Positions 21,078 through 34,333 of a stretch of DNA of 40,733 bases are shown here, in pieces. This DNA is from DATFPK01 sp035264885 (GTDB taxonomy: Bacteria; Actinomycetota; Thermoleophilia; Solirubrobacterales; 70-9): NCBI GenBank assembly GCA_035264885.1, contig DATFPK010000039.1:1-40733 (forward strand), given 5' to 3'. Both the position numbers and the translations under genes were made by a program. Each line of letters begins with the position of its first letter. Position 1 is the stretch's first letter. The notes below the pieces were generated by a model, which searched no databases, was not told the DNA's origin, and saw only the letters and a list, made by a program, of their open reading frames with translations.

Positions 21078-23213
21078 TCAGCCTTCGAGCCCCGGCACGT
21101 AGCGCAGCGGCGCGTTGCGCTTGCCGCATCCGGCCGGATCGAGGTGTCCATCGATTCGCCAGACCGTGACCGGGCCGTCGCGCAGGAGGGGCCGGGCGGC
21201 GCGCTCGCCGCGGACCCATCGCGTCTCCGGTGAGAGGATCGGGTAGTTCTGGTGGACGAAGTTCAGGAACGGCGATGTCACGAGATAGTCGAGATCGGCG
21301 TCGTTGACGGCGGCGCGGAACTCCGCGCAGCTCGGGATCGCGTCGAAGCCGCCCTGGTCGGCCTCCCGGCCGAGGTAGATCAGGTCGTTCTGCAGGCGCT
21401 TGCCGTAGAGCCCGTACTGGATGAAGCCGGCGGTGGTGCCCGCCAGCCCGATCCGCCGGTCGGTCAGGTCCGCGGCCCAGGCGTACGGCTTGCTCATCGA
21501 TGACGACGGCTCGAATTTCTCGTAGCGGTCCCGCAGGTAGTCGCGCTGGACGTCGTAGCCGAGGACGGCGATCAGGAGGAGCAGCGCTCCGGCACCGGCG
21601 AGCGCGAGGCCTCGCCTCCCCGGACGGCGCGCGAGGAGGACAAGCGCAGCGGGGACCAGGAACAGGAGGATCGTCGCGAGCAGCCCGAAGAGCCGCTCGG
21701 AGGCGCGCAGCAGGTCCCACGACTCATTGGTGACCACGAGGACCGCCGCCAGCCCGGCGAGAGCCCCCCACCAGGCGCCGGGGCGGCGCGCCCACGGACC
21801 CAGCGGCAGCAGGCAGAGGCCCAGCAGGAGCGAGGGCACGGCGAACCTGACGTTGACCTCGAAGGCGTCCGGCGCCCCCTCCGCCCCCGCGGCGCTGAGC
21901 GGCGTGACGAGGTAGGCGGCCATCGCGAAAAGGGCGGCGCCGCCGAGCCACCGCAACATCTCGTTGCCGCGGCGGGCCAGGGCGATCGCGGCGCCCGCGA
22001 GCGCGGCGGCCAGGACGAGCGGCCAGAGCGTGCCGAAGGCGTCGGCCAGGCCCGGCCCGAAGTAGTCGGACCAGACCTTCGTGTCGGTCGCGTAGTGGAG
22101 GACGGTGAAGTCGGGCCGGCCCTCCTGAAGGCGCTCCGGTCCCGGTAGTGAGAGCGGCCCCAGCGTGTTCAGCTGGGGAATCGGGTTGCCGGCGACGACC
22201 AGGTTGCGGACGTACCAGTAGGCACACCCGGCGAGCATGGGCAGAAGCCACCACGCGGCGGCGGTGAGGCGGCGGGCCCGCGGCGCGAGGGCGATCGCGA
22301 CGACGGTCAGACCCGCGACGGCGGCCACCGCGGTGAGCTTGGTGCCGGCGGCGAGGCCGGCGGCCAGCCCCGCCGCCGCCAGGCCCCAGGCTGGCTCGAG
22401 GCGCCGCGCTCCGGGACGGGCGGCCCGGTGAGCCTCCCAGGCGTTGACCAGGATCGCCGCCGAGGCGAGAACTAGGGCTGCCGCGGCCAGGTCGTTCTTC
22501 GCGGCCCCAGGCTCGCGGACCACCAGCGCCTCGGACTCGAGCACGATCGCCGCGGCGGCCAGGGTGAGCGGGCCACGGCCGTACGGGCGGCCGATGCACC
22601 AGGCCGCGAGGAGCGCGGTTCCGAGCCAGGCCAGGTTGATGAAGATCGAGACGACGTCGCGATCGGTCAGGACCAGGCCGACGGCGTGCAGGAGCTCCGA
22701 GTTCTGCGGGTAGAACCAGTTGAGGAAGACGGTCTCGGTATGGAGGAGGTGGGTCGTCGACCCGCTCTGCGCCATCTCGACCGCGAAAGGCATGTGGTAC
22801 CAGAGGGAGTCGAAGTTGCCGATGCCGTCGTTCAGCGTCTCCTTGGTCTCGAACGACCAGTGGAAGAGGAGCCCGGTGGCGATTCCCGCGGCGAGAAGCC
22901 AAGCCAGTCGCGGGACCGCGGGAGACGGCGGCGCCTCGCCGCCGCCGCGACGCCCGCCCCAGACCAGCGCTGCGGCGGCGATCGCGATCGAGCCAACGAC
23001 GAGCGGCGCCTCCTCCAGTACGCCGATCGTGCCGAGCAGCTCGGTGAGCCAGGTCAGCGCCGCGATTGCCAGCACGATCTCGACGAGGCGAGCCGGGGCG
23101 CCCTCCCAGCCCGGAAGGATCCGCCGGCGGACTCGGTGCGCGGCGAACCCCACCGCCGCGAGCACGACCGCGAGCTCGAGCACGCCGGCCGCGTACTGGC
23201 CGGCGCTCAGCAT
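21078..23213 (-). CDS. GT-C type membrane glycosyltransferase-like protein
   Basis: 711 residues with a dozen or more membrane segments and a soluble C-terminal domain of about 130 residues. The first large loop holds FDSLWYHMPFAVEMAQSGST and VFLNWFYPQNSELLHAVGL. The acidic FDSLWYH segment is where GT-C enzymes (PMT/ArnT/GT39 relatives) have the catalytic Asp. The C-terminal part reads AGTTAGFIQYGLYGKRLQND, then DADLDYLVTSPFLNF, the periplasmic domain usual in such enzymes. It probably moves a sugar from a polyprenyl donor to a wall glycan or protein. Donor and acceptor are unknown. It starts 10 nt after ftsB/divIC, extending the eno-ftsB operon. Confidence 0.8.
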   Translation of the reverse strand: MLSAGQYAAGVLELAVVLAAVGFAAHRVRRRILPGWEGAPARLVEIVLAIAALTWLTELLGTIGVLEEAPLVVGSIAIAAAALVWGGRRGGGEAPPSPAVPRLAWLLAAGIATGLLFHWSFETKETLNDGIGNFDSLWYHMPFAVEMAQSGSTTHLLHTETVFLNWFYPQNSELLHAVGLVLTDRDVVSIFINLAWLGTALLAAWCIGRPYGRGPLTLAAAAIVLESEALVVREPGAAKNDLAAAALVLASAAILVNAWEAHRAARPGARRLEPAWGLAAAGLAAGLAAGTKLTAVAAVAGLTVVAIALAPRARRLTAAAWWLLPMLAGCAYWYVRNLVVAGNPIPQLNTLGPLSLPGPERLQEGRPDFTVLHYATDTKVWSDYFGPGLADAFGTLWPLVLAAALAGAAIALARRGNEMLRWLGGAALFAMAAYLVTPLSAAGAEGAPDAFEVNVRFAVPSLLLGLCLLPLGPWARRPGAWWGALAGLAAVLVVTNESWDLLRASERLFGLLATILLFLVPAALVLLARRPGRRGLALAGAGALLLLIAVLGYDVQRDYLRDRYEKFEPSSSMSKPYAWAADLTDRRIGLAGTTAGFIQYGLYGKRLQNDLIYLGREADQGGFDAIPSCAEFRAAVNDADLDYLVTSPFLNFVHQNYPILSPETRWVRGERAARPLLRDGPVTVWRIDGHLDPAGCGKRNAPLRYVPGLEG

Positions 23214-23223
23214 GCCGGCTGCG

Positions 23224-23610
23224 TCAGCCGCGGAGGCCGCGGACGACGTAGGCGCGCTCGCCGGTCCGGACCATTCCCTGGCGCCGGGCCTCGCGCTCGA
23301 GGACGCTCGGCTGGTCGGCCGACTGGACCCGGTCGTGGAGGCGCCGGTTCTCGGCCTGGAGGGAGCGCAGCTCCGCCTTCGCCGAGGTCGTCTCCCGGTA
23401 GGTCTGGACGAAGTTGACCAGCGGGTTGAGGTAGGAGAAGAGGACCGCGGCGAGGACCAGCGTCAGCGCGATTCGCCCCGCCCGCTCCCAGTTGACCCTG
23501 CTCGCCCCGCGCCTGGCCCGCACACGCCGCGGTGCCGGGCGGGGAGCCGGCCTGCGAGCGGGGCGCCGCGCGGTGTAAGGGCGGGTACCGGCATGGGCGC
23601 GAGCTGCCAC
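23224..23610 (-). CDS. ftsB: Septum formation initiator family protein (FtsB/DivIC)
   Basis: 128 residues. A very basic Arg/Pro-rich cytoplasmic region (1-40) precedes one membrane segment (about 46-66, IALTLVLAAVLFSYLNPLVN). A coiled coil follows (about 70-100, AKAELRSLQAENRRLHDRV), then the short conserved end PSVLEREARRQGMVRTGERA with the LxxxAR..GMV signature. FtsB/DivIC forms the FtsQ-FtsL-FtsB complex that activates septal peptidoglycan synthesis. It lies 36 nt downstream of eno, the order conserved across actinobacteria and firmicutes. Confidence 0.93.
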   Translation of the reverse strand: MAARAHAGTRPYTARRPARRPAPRPAPRRVRARRGASRVNWERAGRIALTLVLAAVLFSYLNPLVNFVQTYRETTSAKAELRSLQAENRRLHDRVQSADQPSVLEREARRQGMVRTGERAYVVRGLRG

Positions 23611-23646
23611 GCCCGACCCTTCGCGGTCGGGCCGCGGATGCCTTCA

Positions 23647-24942
<1,296 letters not shown>

Positions 24943-24968
24943 CGAAGGCGCGATTCTGTCAGTCGGCC

Positions 24969-25664
24969 TTACTCGCCGTCCCGAAACCGCTGGGCCGCGG
25001 CCCGGAGCGCGAGCTCCGGGTCGGCCCTGAGCTGCCGCGCTGCGTCGACGACGGCGAAGAGGGCGTCGCCGAGAAGGCGCTCGACCTCATCCCGGCCGAA
25101 CGCCGAGTCCAGCGCGGCGATCCGGTCCCGCGCTCGCTCGAGCGCCACACCGGTGTCGGGTGCGAGTCCCTCGCCGTCTCCCCGGCTCGCCGAGCGGCGC
25201 TGGAGCTTGCGCGCGTAGAGCAGCGCCGGCAGGTTCTCGGGCACGTCGGCGAAGAGCTCCGACTGCCCCTCCTGCTCGACTTTGATCCGATCCCAGTTCT
25301 GCAGGACATCGGCCGCCGAGTCCGCCGCGGTATCACCGAACACGTGGGGATGCCGGCGGATCAGCTTCTGTTGGCAGTGCTCGGCGACCGCAGCGAGGTC
25401 GCCAGCGCCTCGCTCCTCGAGCAGGAGCGAGAGGAAGTGGACCTGGAAGAGGACGTCGCCGAGCTCGTCGAGGAGCCGGCCGTCGTCGCCGCGCTCGGCG
25501 GCGTCGGCCAGCTCATAGGACTCCTCGACAGTGTGGGGAACGATCGAGCGTTCGTCCTGCTCGCGGTCCCAGGGGCATTCGCGCCGCAGGCGGCGGGTGA
25601 TCTCGTCGAGCCGGGTGACGGCCTCGCCACTTCGCTCTGCGGCCGGGCGGTCGCCCTCGGTCAG
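24969..25664 (-). CDS. mazG: MazG family nucleoside triphosphate pyrophosphohydrolase
   Basis: 231 residues if a CTG at 25664 is the start. MazG hydrolyses (d)NTPs to the monophosphate and pyrophosphate, cleaning the nucleotide pool. The N-terminal domain has CPWDREQDERSIVPH, the metal motif EESYE (residues 47-51) and DELGDVLFQVHFLSLLLEE. A more degenerate second copy is near the C-terminus (RDEVERLLGDALFAVVDAAR), as in the two-domain MazG of E. coli. The frame has no ATG, GTG or TTG between the stop of the upstream surA-like gene and the conserved region. A CTGA overlap with that TGA is the simplest start. Confidence 0.93.
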   Translation of the reverse strand: MTEGDRPAAERSGEAVTRLDEITRRLRRECPWDREQDERSIVPHTVEESYELADAAERGDDGRLLDELGDVLFQVHFLSLLLEERGAGDLAAVAEHCQQKLIRRHPHVFGDTAADSAADVLQNWDRIKVEQEGQSELFADVPENLPALLYARKLQRRSASRGDGEGLAPDTGVALERARDRIAALDSAFGRDEVERLLGDALFAVVDAARQLRADPELALRAAAQRFRDGE

Positions 25665-27034
25665 GGCGAGGCTCCGGGCGGCAGGCCCGGGACGGCACCC
25701 GGCAGCCCACCCGGTTGGGGGGTCGGCTCCGGCAGGCCGAGCGGCCGCGGCCGCTGCGGCAGCCGCTGGCCCTGCGGCGCGAGGACGCTGATGGTGCCCG
25801 GCAGGGCCGGCGCGAGCTGGACGACCGGCGCCGGGCAGGCGGCCGGGCGGCCCCCCTTCGGGTCCTCGGCATAGCAACCGGGCGGAGCGCCTTCCGGACG
25901 GCCGCTGCCCGTGAAGTTGGAGCAGCGCTCGAGGGCGCCCGGGCCGCTCGGGCCGCCGGCGAGGTCGAAGAGGTCCTCGTTGCAGACCGTCCGCGACTGC
26001 CACTTCGAGCCGTAGTCGTCGATGAAGGAGGAGAAGGCCTCCTGCTGGGCCTGCTGCTCGAGCTGCGTGCGGATCTGGTCGCGGACCTCGTCCAGGTCCT
26101 GGGTCTTGGCCGGCGTGACCTTGTCGACCTCGAAGACGTACCAGCCGAGTGGGGTCTTGACGGGTTCGGACAGCTCACCCTGCTCGGCGGCGAAGATCTC
26201 GCGGTTGAGCGGCTCCTCAACCAGCCCCTCGGTGAGGCCCGGCCGCTGCCCCCCGTTCGCCTGCGAGGCGGGATCGGTCGAGAACTCCTTTGCGACCCGG
26301 CTCCAGGCGGCCGGCGAGGAGTCCTTCTCGAGCTCGGCCCTGGCCCGTTCGACCCTCGCCTTGTCGCGGTTGAGGATCAGCCTCACGTCCCGCGTCTCGG
26401 GTAGCTCGTACTGGGCCTTCGTTCCTTCGTAGTAGTCGGCGACGTCCTCGCTGCTCACCGCCGGCGGGTCCTCGTTCACCGCCTGCTGGAGCTCCTGACT
26501 GAGGATCTGAAGACGCACGCGGAGGTCGACGTCCTCGGTAGTGAACTTCGACTGCTTCAGGAACGCCTGGAACTGCTTCTCGGTCTGGAAGTTGTCGCTC
26601 TTGATCTGCTCGAGCTGCTGGTCCACCTTGCGCTCCGACGCCTCGACGCCCTGCTCCTCGGCCTCGCCCTGGATCCAGACGGTGTCGAGGAGGTCGTTGA
26701 GCGCCGCCTGGGCAATGTCGCGGTACCTCCCGGTGCCCTCCTTGGGCACCTCCCCCACTCCGGCGCGGGCGGCGGCCTGCTCCAGGGCGCGGTCGAACTC
26801 CTCCTGCGTGATCGTGTCGACCCCGTCGCCCGGCGCCTCCTCGACGACCGCGACCGTGTCGCCGGTGGCGTCCGGGCGGCCGATGCCCTGAGCGATGGCG
26901 AAACCGGCGAACAGCAGCACGAACAGCGCGCCGAAGACGACCAGCGGCAGCCGCGGTCCGCTCAGCGCACCCCTGGCGCGAGCGCCGCGCCCAGCGGCCG
27001 GACGCTGCCTGGGACTCTTCCTCCTGGTCGCCAC
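25661..27034 (-). CDS. SurA/PrsA-like peptidyl-prolyl isomerase, membrane-anchored
   Basis: 457 residues. After a basic N-terminus comes one membrane segment (about 29-49, LPLVVFGALFVLLFAGFAIA), then a SurA_N-like chaperone region (VDTITQEEFDRALEQAAARA, ALNDLLDTVWIQGEAEEQGV). The PPIC rotamase domain spans about 210-320 (YELPETRDVRLILNRDKARV, GLVEEPLNREIFAAEQGELS, TPLGWYVFEVDKV). The last 90 residues are Pro/Gly-rich and look disordered. It should assist folding of secreted proteins on the outer face of the membrane. The GTG at 27034 is preceded by TATGCT 9 nt upstream. It follows mfd by 49 nt and overlaps mazG by 4 nt. Confidence 0.9.
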   Translation of the reverse strand: MATRRKSPRQRPAAGRGARARGALSGPRLPLVVFGALFVLLFAGFAIAQGIGRPDATGDTVAVVEEAPGDGVDTITQEEFDRALEQAAARAGVGEVPKEGTGRYRDIAQAALNDLLDTVWIQGEAEEQGVEASERKVDQQLEQIKSDNFQTEKQFQAFLKQSKFTTEDVDLRVRLQILSQELQQAVNEDPPAVSSEDVADYYEGTKAQYELPETRDVRLILNRDKARVERARAELEKDSSPAAWSRVAKEFSTDPASQANGGQRPGLTEGLVEEPLNREIFAAEQGELSEPVKTPLGWYVFEVDKVTPAKTQDLDEVRDQIRTQLEQQAQQEAFSSFIDDYGSKWQSRTVCNEDLFDLAGGPSGPGALERCSNFTGSGRPEGAPPGCYAEDPKGGRPAACPAPVVQLAPALPGTISVLAPQGQRLPQRPRPLGLPEPTPQPGGLPGAVPGLPPGASP

Positions 27035-27043
27035 GGAGTCGGC

Positions 27044-27049
27044 AGCATA
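27044..27049 (-). promoter_or_regulatory. Putative -10 box (leaderless) of the surA-like gene
   Basis: TATGCT on the minus strand, 9 nt before the GTG at 27034, inside the 49-bp gap after mfd. It would give the surA-mazG-eno-ftsB block its own promoter. Confidence 0.4.
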
Positions 27050-27083
27050 GCCACGGAGGGTCGGGAGACCGGTGTCGCCGCGA

Positions 27084-30467
<3,384 letters not shown>

Positions 30468-30506
30468 CGCAGGCGAAACGACCGGACGCGCGGTCCGGCC
30501 GGGCTC

Positions 30507-30539
30507 GAGCCGGGCACGGGCCCGGCTCTGCCGATTGTA
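30507..30539 (-). promoter_or_regulatory. mfd promoter -10 and leader hairpin
   Basis: TACAAT (30534-30539, minus strand) would start a transcript near 30527, giving a leader of about 60 nt. At its very 5' end GAGCCGGGC pairs with GCCCGGCTC (30507-30528) around a 4-nt loop, a 9-bp stem that could stabilise or regulate the mRNA. The -35 is poor. Confidence 0.4.
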
Positions 30540-30554
30540 AGGAGGCCGTTCGGG

Positions 30555-30569
30555 CGTCCCCGAGGGACG
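30555..30569 (-). terminator. Hairpin after the beta-helix gene
   Basis: CGTCCC and GGGACG pair around CGA, starting one base past the stop codon at 30571. The stem is short with no T-tract. Confidence 0.35.
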
Positions 30570-30570
30570 G

Positions 30571-33546
30571 CTACTGCCTCTGGCGGTCCGTGCCGGGACC
30601 GCCGACGAGGCGGTCCTTGCCAGGGCCGCCGAGAAGCCGGTCGGGGCCGCCTTGGCCGAACAGAGCGTCCTTGCCCGGGCCACCCTGAATGTCGTCAGCG
30701 CCGCCGCCGCCGCAGAGGAAGTCGTTGCCGCCGAGGCCCTTGATCAGGTCGGCGCTGCCGAGGCCGAGGATCACGTCGGCCCTCCTGGTCCCGCGGAGGA
30801 TGTTCGCGTGGTCGTTGCCGACGATCGTCGCCGCCCGGCCGCCGCACGCGCCCACGCGGAAGCTGCGCTGGGCCGGCGTCGGGTCGGCGTTGCCGGCCGG
30901 GTCGACGGCCCTGACCTCGAAGATGTGGCGGCCGGCCGTCAGCGCGGTGGCGGGAACGTGGGAGCCGACGTTGCTGCAGCGGCCGAACGGCTGCGAGTCG
31001 AAGCGGCAGCGGAAACCGACCCCGGGGTTGCCGGGCGAGGAGAAGCCGAAGTCGGGCTTCGACGTGGTCACCGAGCCCTCCGCCGGCCGCGGGTCGATGG
31101 CAGTCTCGGGCGCGACGGTGTCGACGTTGAAGGAGCGGATCGAGCCAGGGCTCTCGTTCGTCGCGGCATCCCTCTGCGTCACTTGGAAGGTGTGCTGGCC
31201 ATCGGCCAGCTGCTCGGAAGTGAAGCTGCCGCTGTCGCAGGCGACCGGGGTAGCGCTGTCAACCACGCAGCGGAACGTCGCACCGGGCTCGCCGTTGAAG
31301 GCGAAGGAGGGAGTCGCATCGTTTGTGTTGGCCGGCGGGCCGCCACTGATCTGAGGGGCCGCGGGATTGACGGTGTCCACGGTGAAGGTGCGTGTCGCGG
31401 CAGGACTCTCATTAGTGGCTTGGTCCGTCTGCGTCACGCGGAAAGTGTGCTGGCCGTCGGCAAGCTGCGAGGACGTGAAGTCGCCGCCGTCGCATGCGAC
31501 GGGAGTCACGCTGTCGACCGCGCAGCGCGAAGTCGCCTGCGCTTCGCCGCTGAATGTGAAGGTCGGCGTCGAATCATTCGTGCTGGCAGCAGGGCCGTCG
31601 GTGATGACCGGCTGCGCGGGCGGCGTCGCGTCGACGCTGAAGGTCCGCGTGGCCTGCGTGCTGGTGTTGCCGCTCGCGTCGACGCTCACGACCCGGAAGG
31701 TGTGCTGGCCGTCGGGCAGCGGGGACGGAGGCCGATGAGAGGCCCCCCCGGAGCACGAGCCGAATATCCCGCTGTCGAGCGCGCAGGAGAAGGAGGTGCC
31801 GTCGCCGCCCGCTGCCTGTTCGAACGTGAACAGCGGCCTGCGATCGTTGGTCAGCGCCCCGGGGTCGTCCGTGATGCTCGGCTGCGGGGGGTCGACCGCG
31901 TCGGTGCTGGCCGCATCGCTCAGCTCGGACGTGTTCCCGTTCGCGTCGGTCTGGGTGGCGCGGACCAGGTCACCGTTTGATCGCGGCGCGGCGTAGTTCG
32001 CCCTCCACGCGCCGTTCGAGTCGGCGACGCCGCTACCGAGGAACGCTGCGACGTCTGTTGGCTCGTCGCCCTGCAGGAAGACCATCACGGTCGCGCCTGG
32101 ACGCGCGTTGGTGCCAAGCGCCTGGTTGCGCCCGGCGCCGCTGATCACCGGCTGCTGGATTCCGTCGTTGGGCCCCGTTGCCTCGTTGTGGTCGGGGCCG
32201 TCAGGAAAGGTGTTTTCCCCGTCGAACTCGCCTGTGAGGTCGACGAATCCGCCGGGATTGCTGAAGCCCCTGTTACGGAGAATCGAGTTGCCGTCAACGC
32301 CTTGCGCCGGCGCAGCCCTCTGAAGGATCTCTATGGCGGCGCGGTCGTAATCGATTCCATCGCCCATGTTGGCGATCAGATTCTCCTCGGCCGCGGTGTC
32401 GCCGCCCACCACGTTCCCGGTGGCGGGATTCGAGCCGTCGACAGAACCGTCATAGATGCTGACCCCTGGTCCGGGGCCGCCGAGCACCTCCCCGGCCAAA
32501 TTGGTTCCGACGATGTTGCCCGTAAGGACATTTGCGTCCCCGCTTCTAATCTCGATCCCAACCCCGGCGAAGTCAACATCCCCGACTACGTTGTCCTTGA
32601 TCGTGTTGGCATCTGCGGCAAGGCTCGGAAACTCCTCTACCGAGATGCCGAACTGGCAGCCGGGCGCCGGCTCGTCAGCCAGCCCCGCTTCGATCTGGTT
32701 GCCTTCGATCAAGGCGCCAGAGCCCGTGAAGGTCAGGCAGGTGGCTGCACCGCCACCCGCCAGCGTGTTGTCCCTGAACACGGTGGGCGTTCCAGTCGAA
32801 CTCGACTGGATCGCCGCCACATAGCCCGCGATCGGGAGCCGAGCGGTTCCAGCGGGATTGACGCCGATGTGGTTGTTCTCGACGGTCAGCCCGGAGGACG
32901 AGCTGACGCTGAGGATCCCGTAGCTGCCTCCACCGAAAACGTTGCGATCCCCGGAGGTGGGGCCTCCGATCGTTGTCCCCGAGCCGGTGACACGCACTCC
33001 TTCGGTGTTGCCTTCGACGCTGGTGCCGTCGAGGCGCAGCCCGATCCAGTTGTTTCGGATCGTGAGATTCGACTTGGCGAACGCCTGATTGATCCCGGAC
33101 TGGAACCCGGTGATCGACATGCCCTTGATGCTCACGTTGGAGGCGTTGACCGCAAACCCATCGTGCTTTGTGGAGGCCGTCGAACGGACCCCGATGCAAG
33201 GCTGAGTGGCACCCGCTGTCCCGTTACAGCCGTCGATCGCGATCGGCTCGCTTATGGGCAACGGCGTGGCCACGGTGATCTCCGTTCCTGTGGCGAGCGA
33301 GAACCCGATTTGATCCACATCGGAGGGGTTGGCGTTGCCATTGGCGCTGTCGATCGCGGCTCGCAGCGTGCAGGTAACTACCCCGTCCGTGTCGTCGCTG
33401 TCGCAGATCCCATCGGCGGGAGACGGATCAGCGGCATCGCCGGGGTCGTTGACGGTGAAGCTCTGAGGCGCAGCCTGCACGGCCTGCGGCGCGAGCAGAA
33501 AACACGTAAAGACGGCCGAAAGCACGGCCAGTCGAACCCTCCCCAT
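30571..33546 (-). CDS. Large secreted beta-helix / Ig-like repeat / RTX-repeat protein
   Basis: 991 residues with a signal peptide (VRLAVLSAVFTCFLLAPQAV). The mature start TFSL-like region reads SFTVNDPGDAADPSPADGIC, then VTCTLRAAIDSAN, a CSLREP-type opening. About 90-420 is a parallel beta-helix (NosD-like: SNLTIRNNWIGLRLDGTSVE, GLTVENNHIGVNPAGTARL). About 520-880 holds four Ig-like repeats of about 85 residues (ATRTFTVDT, NDATPSFAFNGEPGATFRC, LADGQHTFQVTQ). The C-terminus has RTX-like units (GLGSADLIKGLGGNDFLCGG, then GPGKDALFGQGGPDRLLGG). It is likely a surface or released adhesin, or a polysaccharide-binding protein. No catalytic residues are evident. The promoter TTGACG-18-TACCCT ends 6 nt before ATG 33546. 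Confidence 0.87.
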   Translation of the reverse strand: MGRVRLAVLSAVFTCFLLAPQAVQAAPQSFTVNDPGDAADPSPADGICDSDDTDGVVTCTLRAAIDSANGNANPSDVDQIGFSLATGTEITVATPLPISEPIAIDGCNGTAGATQPCIGVRSTASTKHDGFAVNASNVSIKGMSITGFQSGINQAFAKSNLTIRNNWIGLRLDGTSVEGNTEGVRVTGSGTTIGGPTSGDRNVFGGGSYGILSVSSSSGLTVENNHIGVNPAGTARLPIAGYVAAIQSSSTGTPTVFRDNTLAGGGAATCLTFTGSGALIEGNQIEAGLADEPAPGCQFGISVEEFPSLAADANTIKDNVVGDVDFAGVGIEIRSGDANVLTGNIVGTNLAGEVLGGPGPGVSIYDGSVDGSNPATGNVVGGDTAAEENLIANMGDGIDYDRAAIEILQRAAPAQGVDGNSILRNRGFSNPGGFVDLTGEFDGENTFPDGPDHNEATGPNDGIQQPVISGAGRNQALGTNARPGATVMVFLQGDEPTDVAAFLGSGVADSNGAWRANYAAPRSNGDLVRATQTDANGNTSELSDAASTDAVDPPQPSITDDPGALTNDRRPLFTFEQAAGGDGTSFSCALDSGIFGSCSGGASHRPPSPLPDGQHTFRVVSVDASGNTSTQATRTFSVDATPPAQPVITDGPAASTNDSTPTFTFSGEAQATSRCAVDSVTPVACDGGDFTSSQLADGQHTFRVTQTDQATNESPAATRTFTVDTVNPAAPQISGGPPANTNDATPSFAFNGEPGATFRCVVDSATPVACDSGSFTSEQLADGQHTFQVTQRDAATNESPGSIRSFNVDTVAPETAIDPRPAEGSVTTSKPDFGFSSPGNPGVGFRCRFDSQPFGRCSNVGSHVPATALTAGRHIFEVRAVDPAGNADPTPAQRSFRVGACGGRAATIVGNDHANILRGTRRADVILGLGSADLIKGLGGNDFLCGGGGADDIQGGPGKDALFGQGGPDRLLGGPGKDRLVGGPGTDRQRQ
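30920..31860 (-). repeat. Tandem 255-bp repeats encoding Ig-like domains
   Basis: The word TGTGCTGGCC recurs at 31191, 31446 and 31701, exactly 255 bp (85 codons) apart. A diverged copy (TGTGGCGGCC) is at 30924, 267 bp away. Neighbouring sequence is also conserved (for instance the codons for LADGQHTF and ATPVACD). The copies encode the Ig-like domains of the secreted protein and can recombine with each other. Confidence 0.8.
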
Positions 33547-33552
33547 CAAATC

Positions 33553-33582
33553 AGGGTAGGGGCTGGCCGGAGGATCCGTCAA
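33553..33582 (-). promoter_or_regulatory. Leaderless promoter of the beta-helix gene
   Basis: On the minus strand TTGACG (33577-33582), an 18-nt spacer and TACCCT (33553-33558) end 6 nt before the ATG at 33546, so transcription should start at the initiation codon. Confidence 0.6.
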
Positions 33583-33601
33583 TACCAAGTAATCGCGAGA
33601 G

Positions 33602-34333
33602 CTAGCCGCGCTTCGGCAACCCCGGGCCCGAGCGCTCCCACTCGACCTGGCCCTCGCCCTCGACCCGGGAGCGGTCCTCGACCGCGTCCCAGTCGTGGAG
33701 CATCCGCTTAAGCCGGGTGATCGCCTCGGGCGGATGCTGGGCCACCTGGGCGGCGAGCTCGAGGGCGGCGTCCTCGGTCGCGGCGGCCGGCGCGACTCGG
33801 GTGACCAGGCCCAGCCGCAGGGCCTCGTCGGCGCCGATGTTCCTGGCCGTGAACAGCGCGTACTTCGCCGCCGCGAGCCCGCAGAGCGTCACGAGCCGGG
33901 CCGGGCCCACGGGGACGCCGAGCGCGCCGCCGGGGAACCGCATCCGCAGGTTCGAGCCGCCGACCCGCAGGTCGCAGGCGACGGCGATCTCGGCCCCGCC
34001 GCCGACGACGTCACCGTGGCAGGCGGCGACGGTCGCGCGAGGGAAGGAGACGATCGCCTCGTAGAGATCGGCGAAGAGCTGCATGCGATGAACTCGGGCC
34101 TCCTCACTGAGCTCCTCGCGCACGTCGGCGCCAGCCGAAAGGCCCATGTGGTCGGAGGAGGAGATGACGAGCACGCGAACTACTTGGTCCTCGCGGGCCG
34201 CGCCGACGTGCCCGAGCAGCTCTTCGAGCATCCGCGTGTTGATCGCGTTGCGGGCTTCAGGCCGCTCGAGCCGGAGCAGCGCGACGCCGTCCTCGCCGAC
34301 CGAGTAGCCGGTCAGCGGCGGTTCTTCAGCCAT
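33602..34333 (-). CDS. Enoyl-CoA hydratase/isomerase (crotonase) family protein
   Basis: 243 residues of the crotonase fold: GVALLRLERPEARNAINTRM, then VLVISSSDHMGLSAGADVRE (first oxyanion loop) and ATVAACHGDVVGGGAEIAVA (second oxyanion loop, with the Glu of the GGGxE box). In active hydratases a second Glu follows in the PExxLGxxP loop. Here that stretch is RMRFPGGALGVPVGPARL, with Gly in its place, so classical hydration is doubtful and an isomerase, hydrolase or decarboxylase-type activity is possible. Its ATG overlaps the pth stop by 8 nt, an odd partner for a peptidyl-tRNA hydrolase and probably just operon packing. Confidence 0.88.
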   Translation of the reverse strand: MAEEPPLTGYSVGEDGVALLRLERPEARNAINTRMLEELLGHVGAAREDQVVRVLVISSSDHMGLSAGADVREELSEEARVHRMQLFADLYEAIVSFPRATVAACHGDVVGGGAEIAVACDLRVGGSNLRMRFPGGALGVPVGPARLVTLCGLAAAKYALFTARNIGADEALRLGLVTRVAPAAATEDAALELAAQVAQHPPEAITRLKRMLHDWDAVEDRSRVEGEGQVEWERSGPGLPKRG

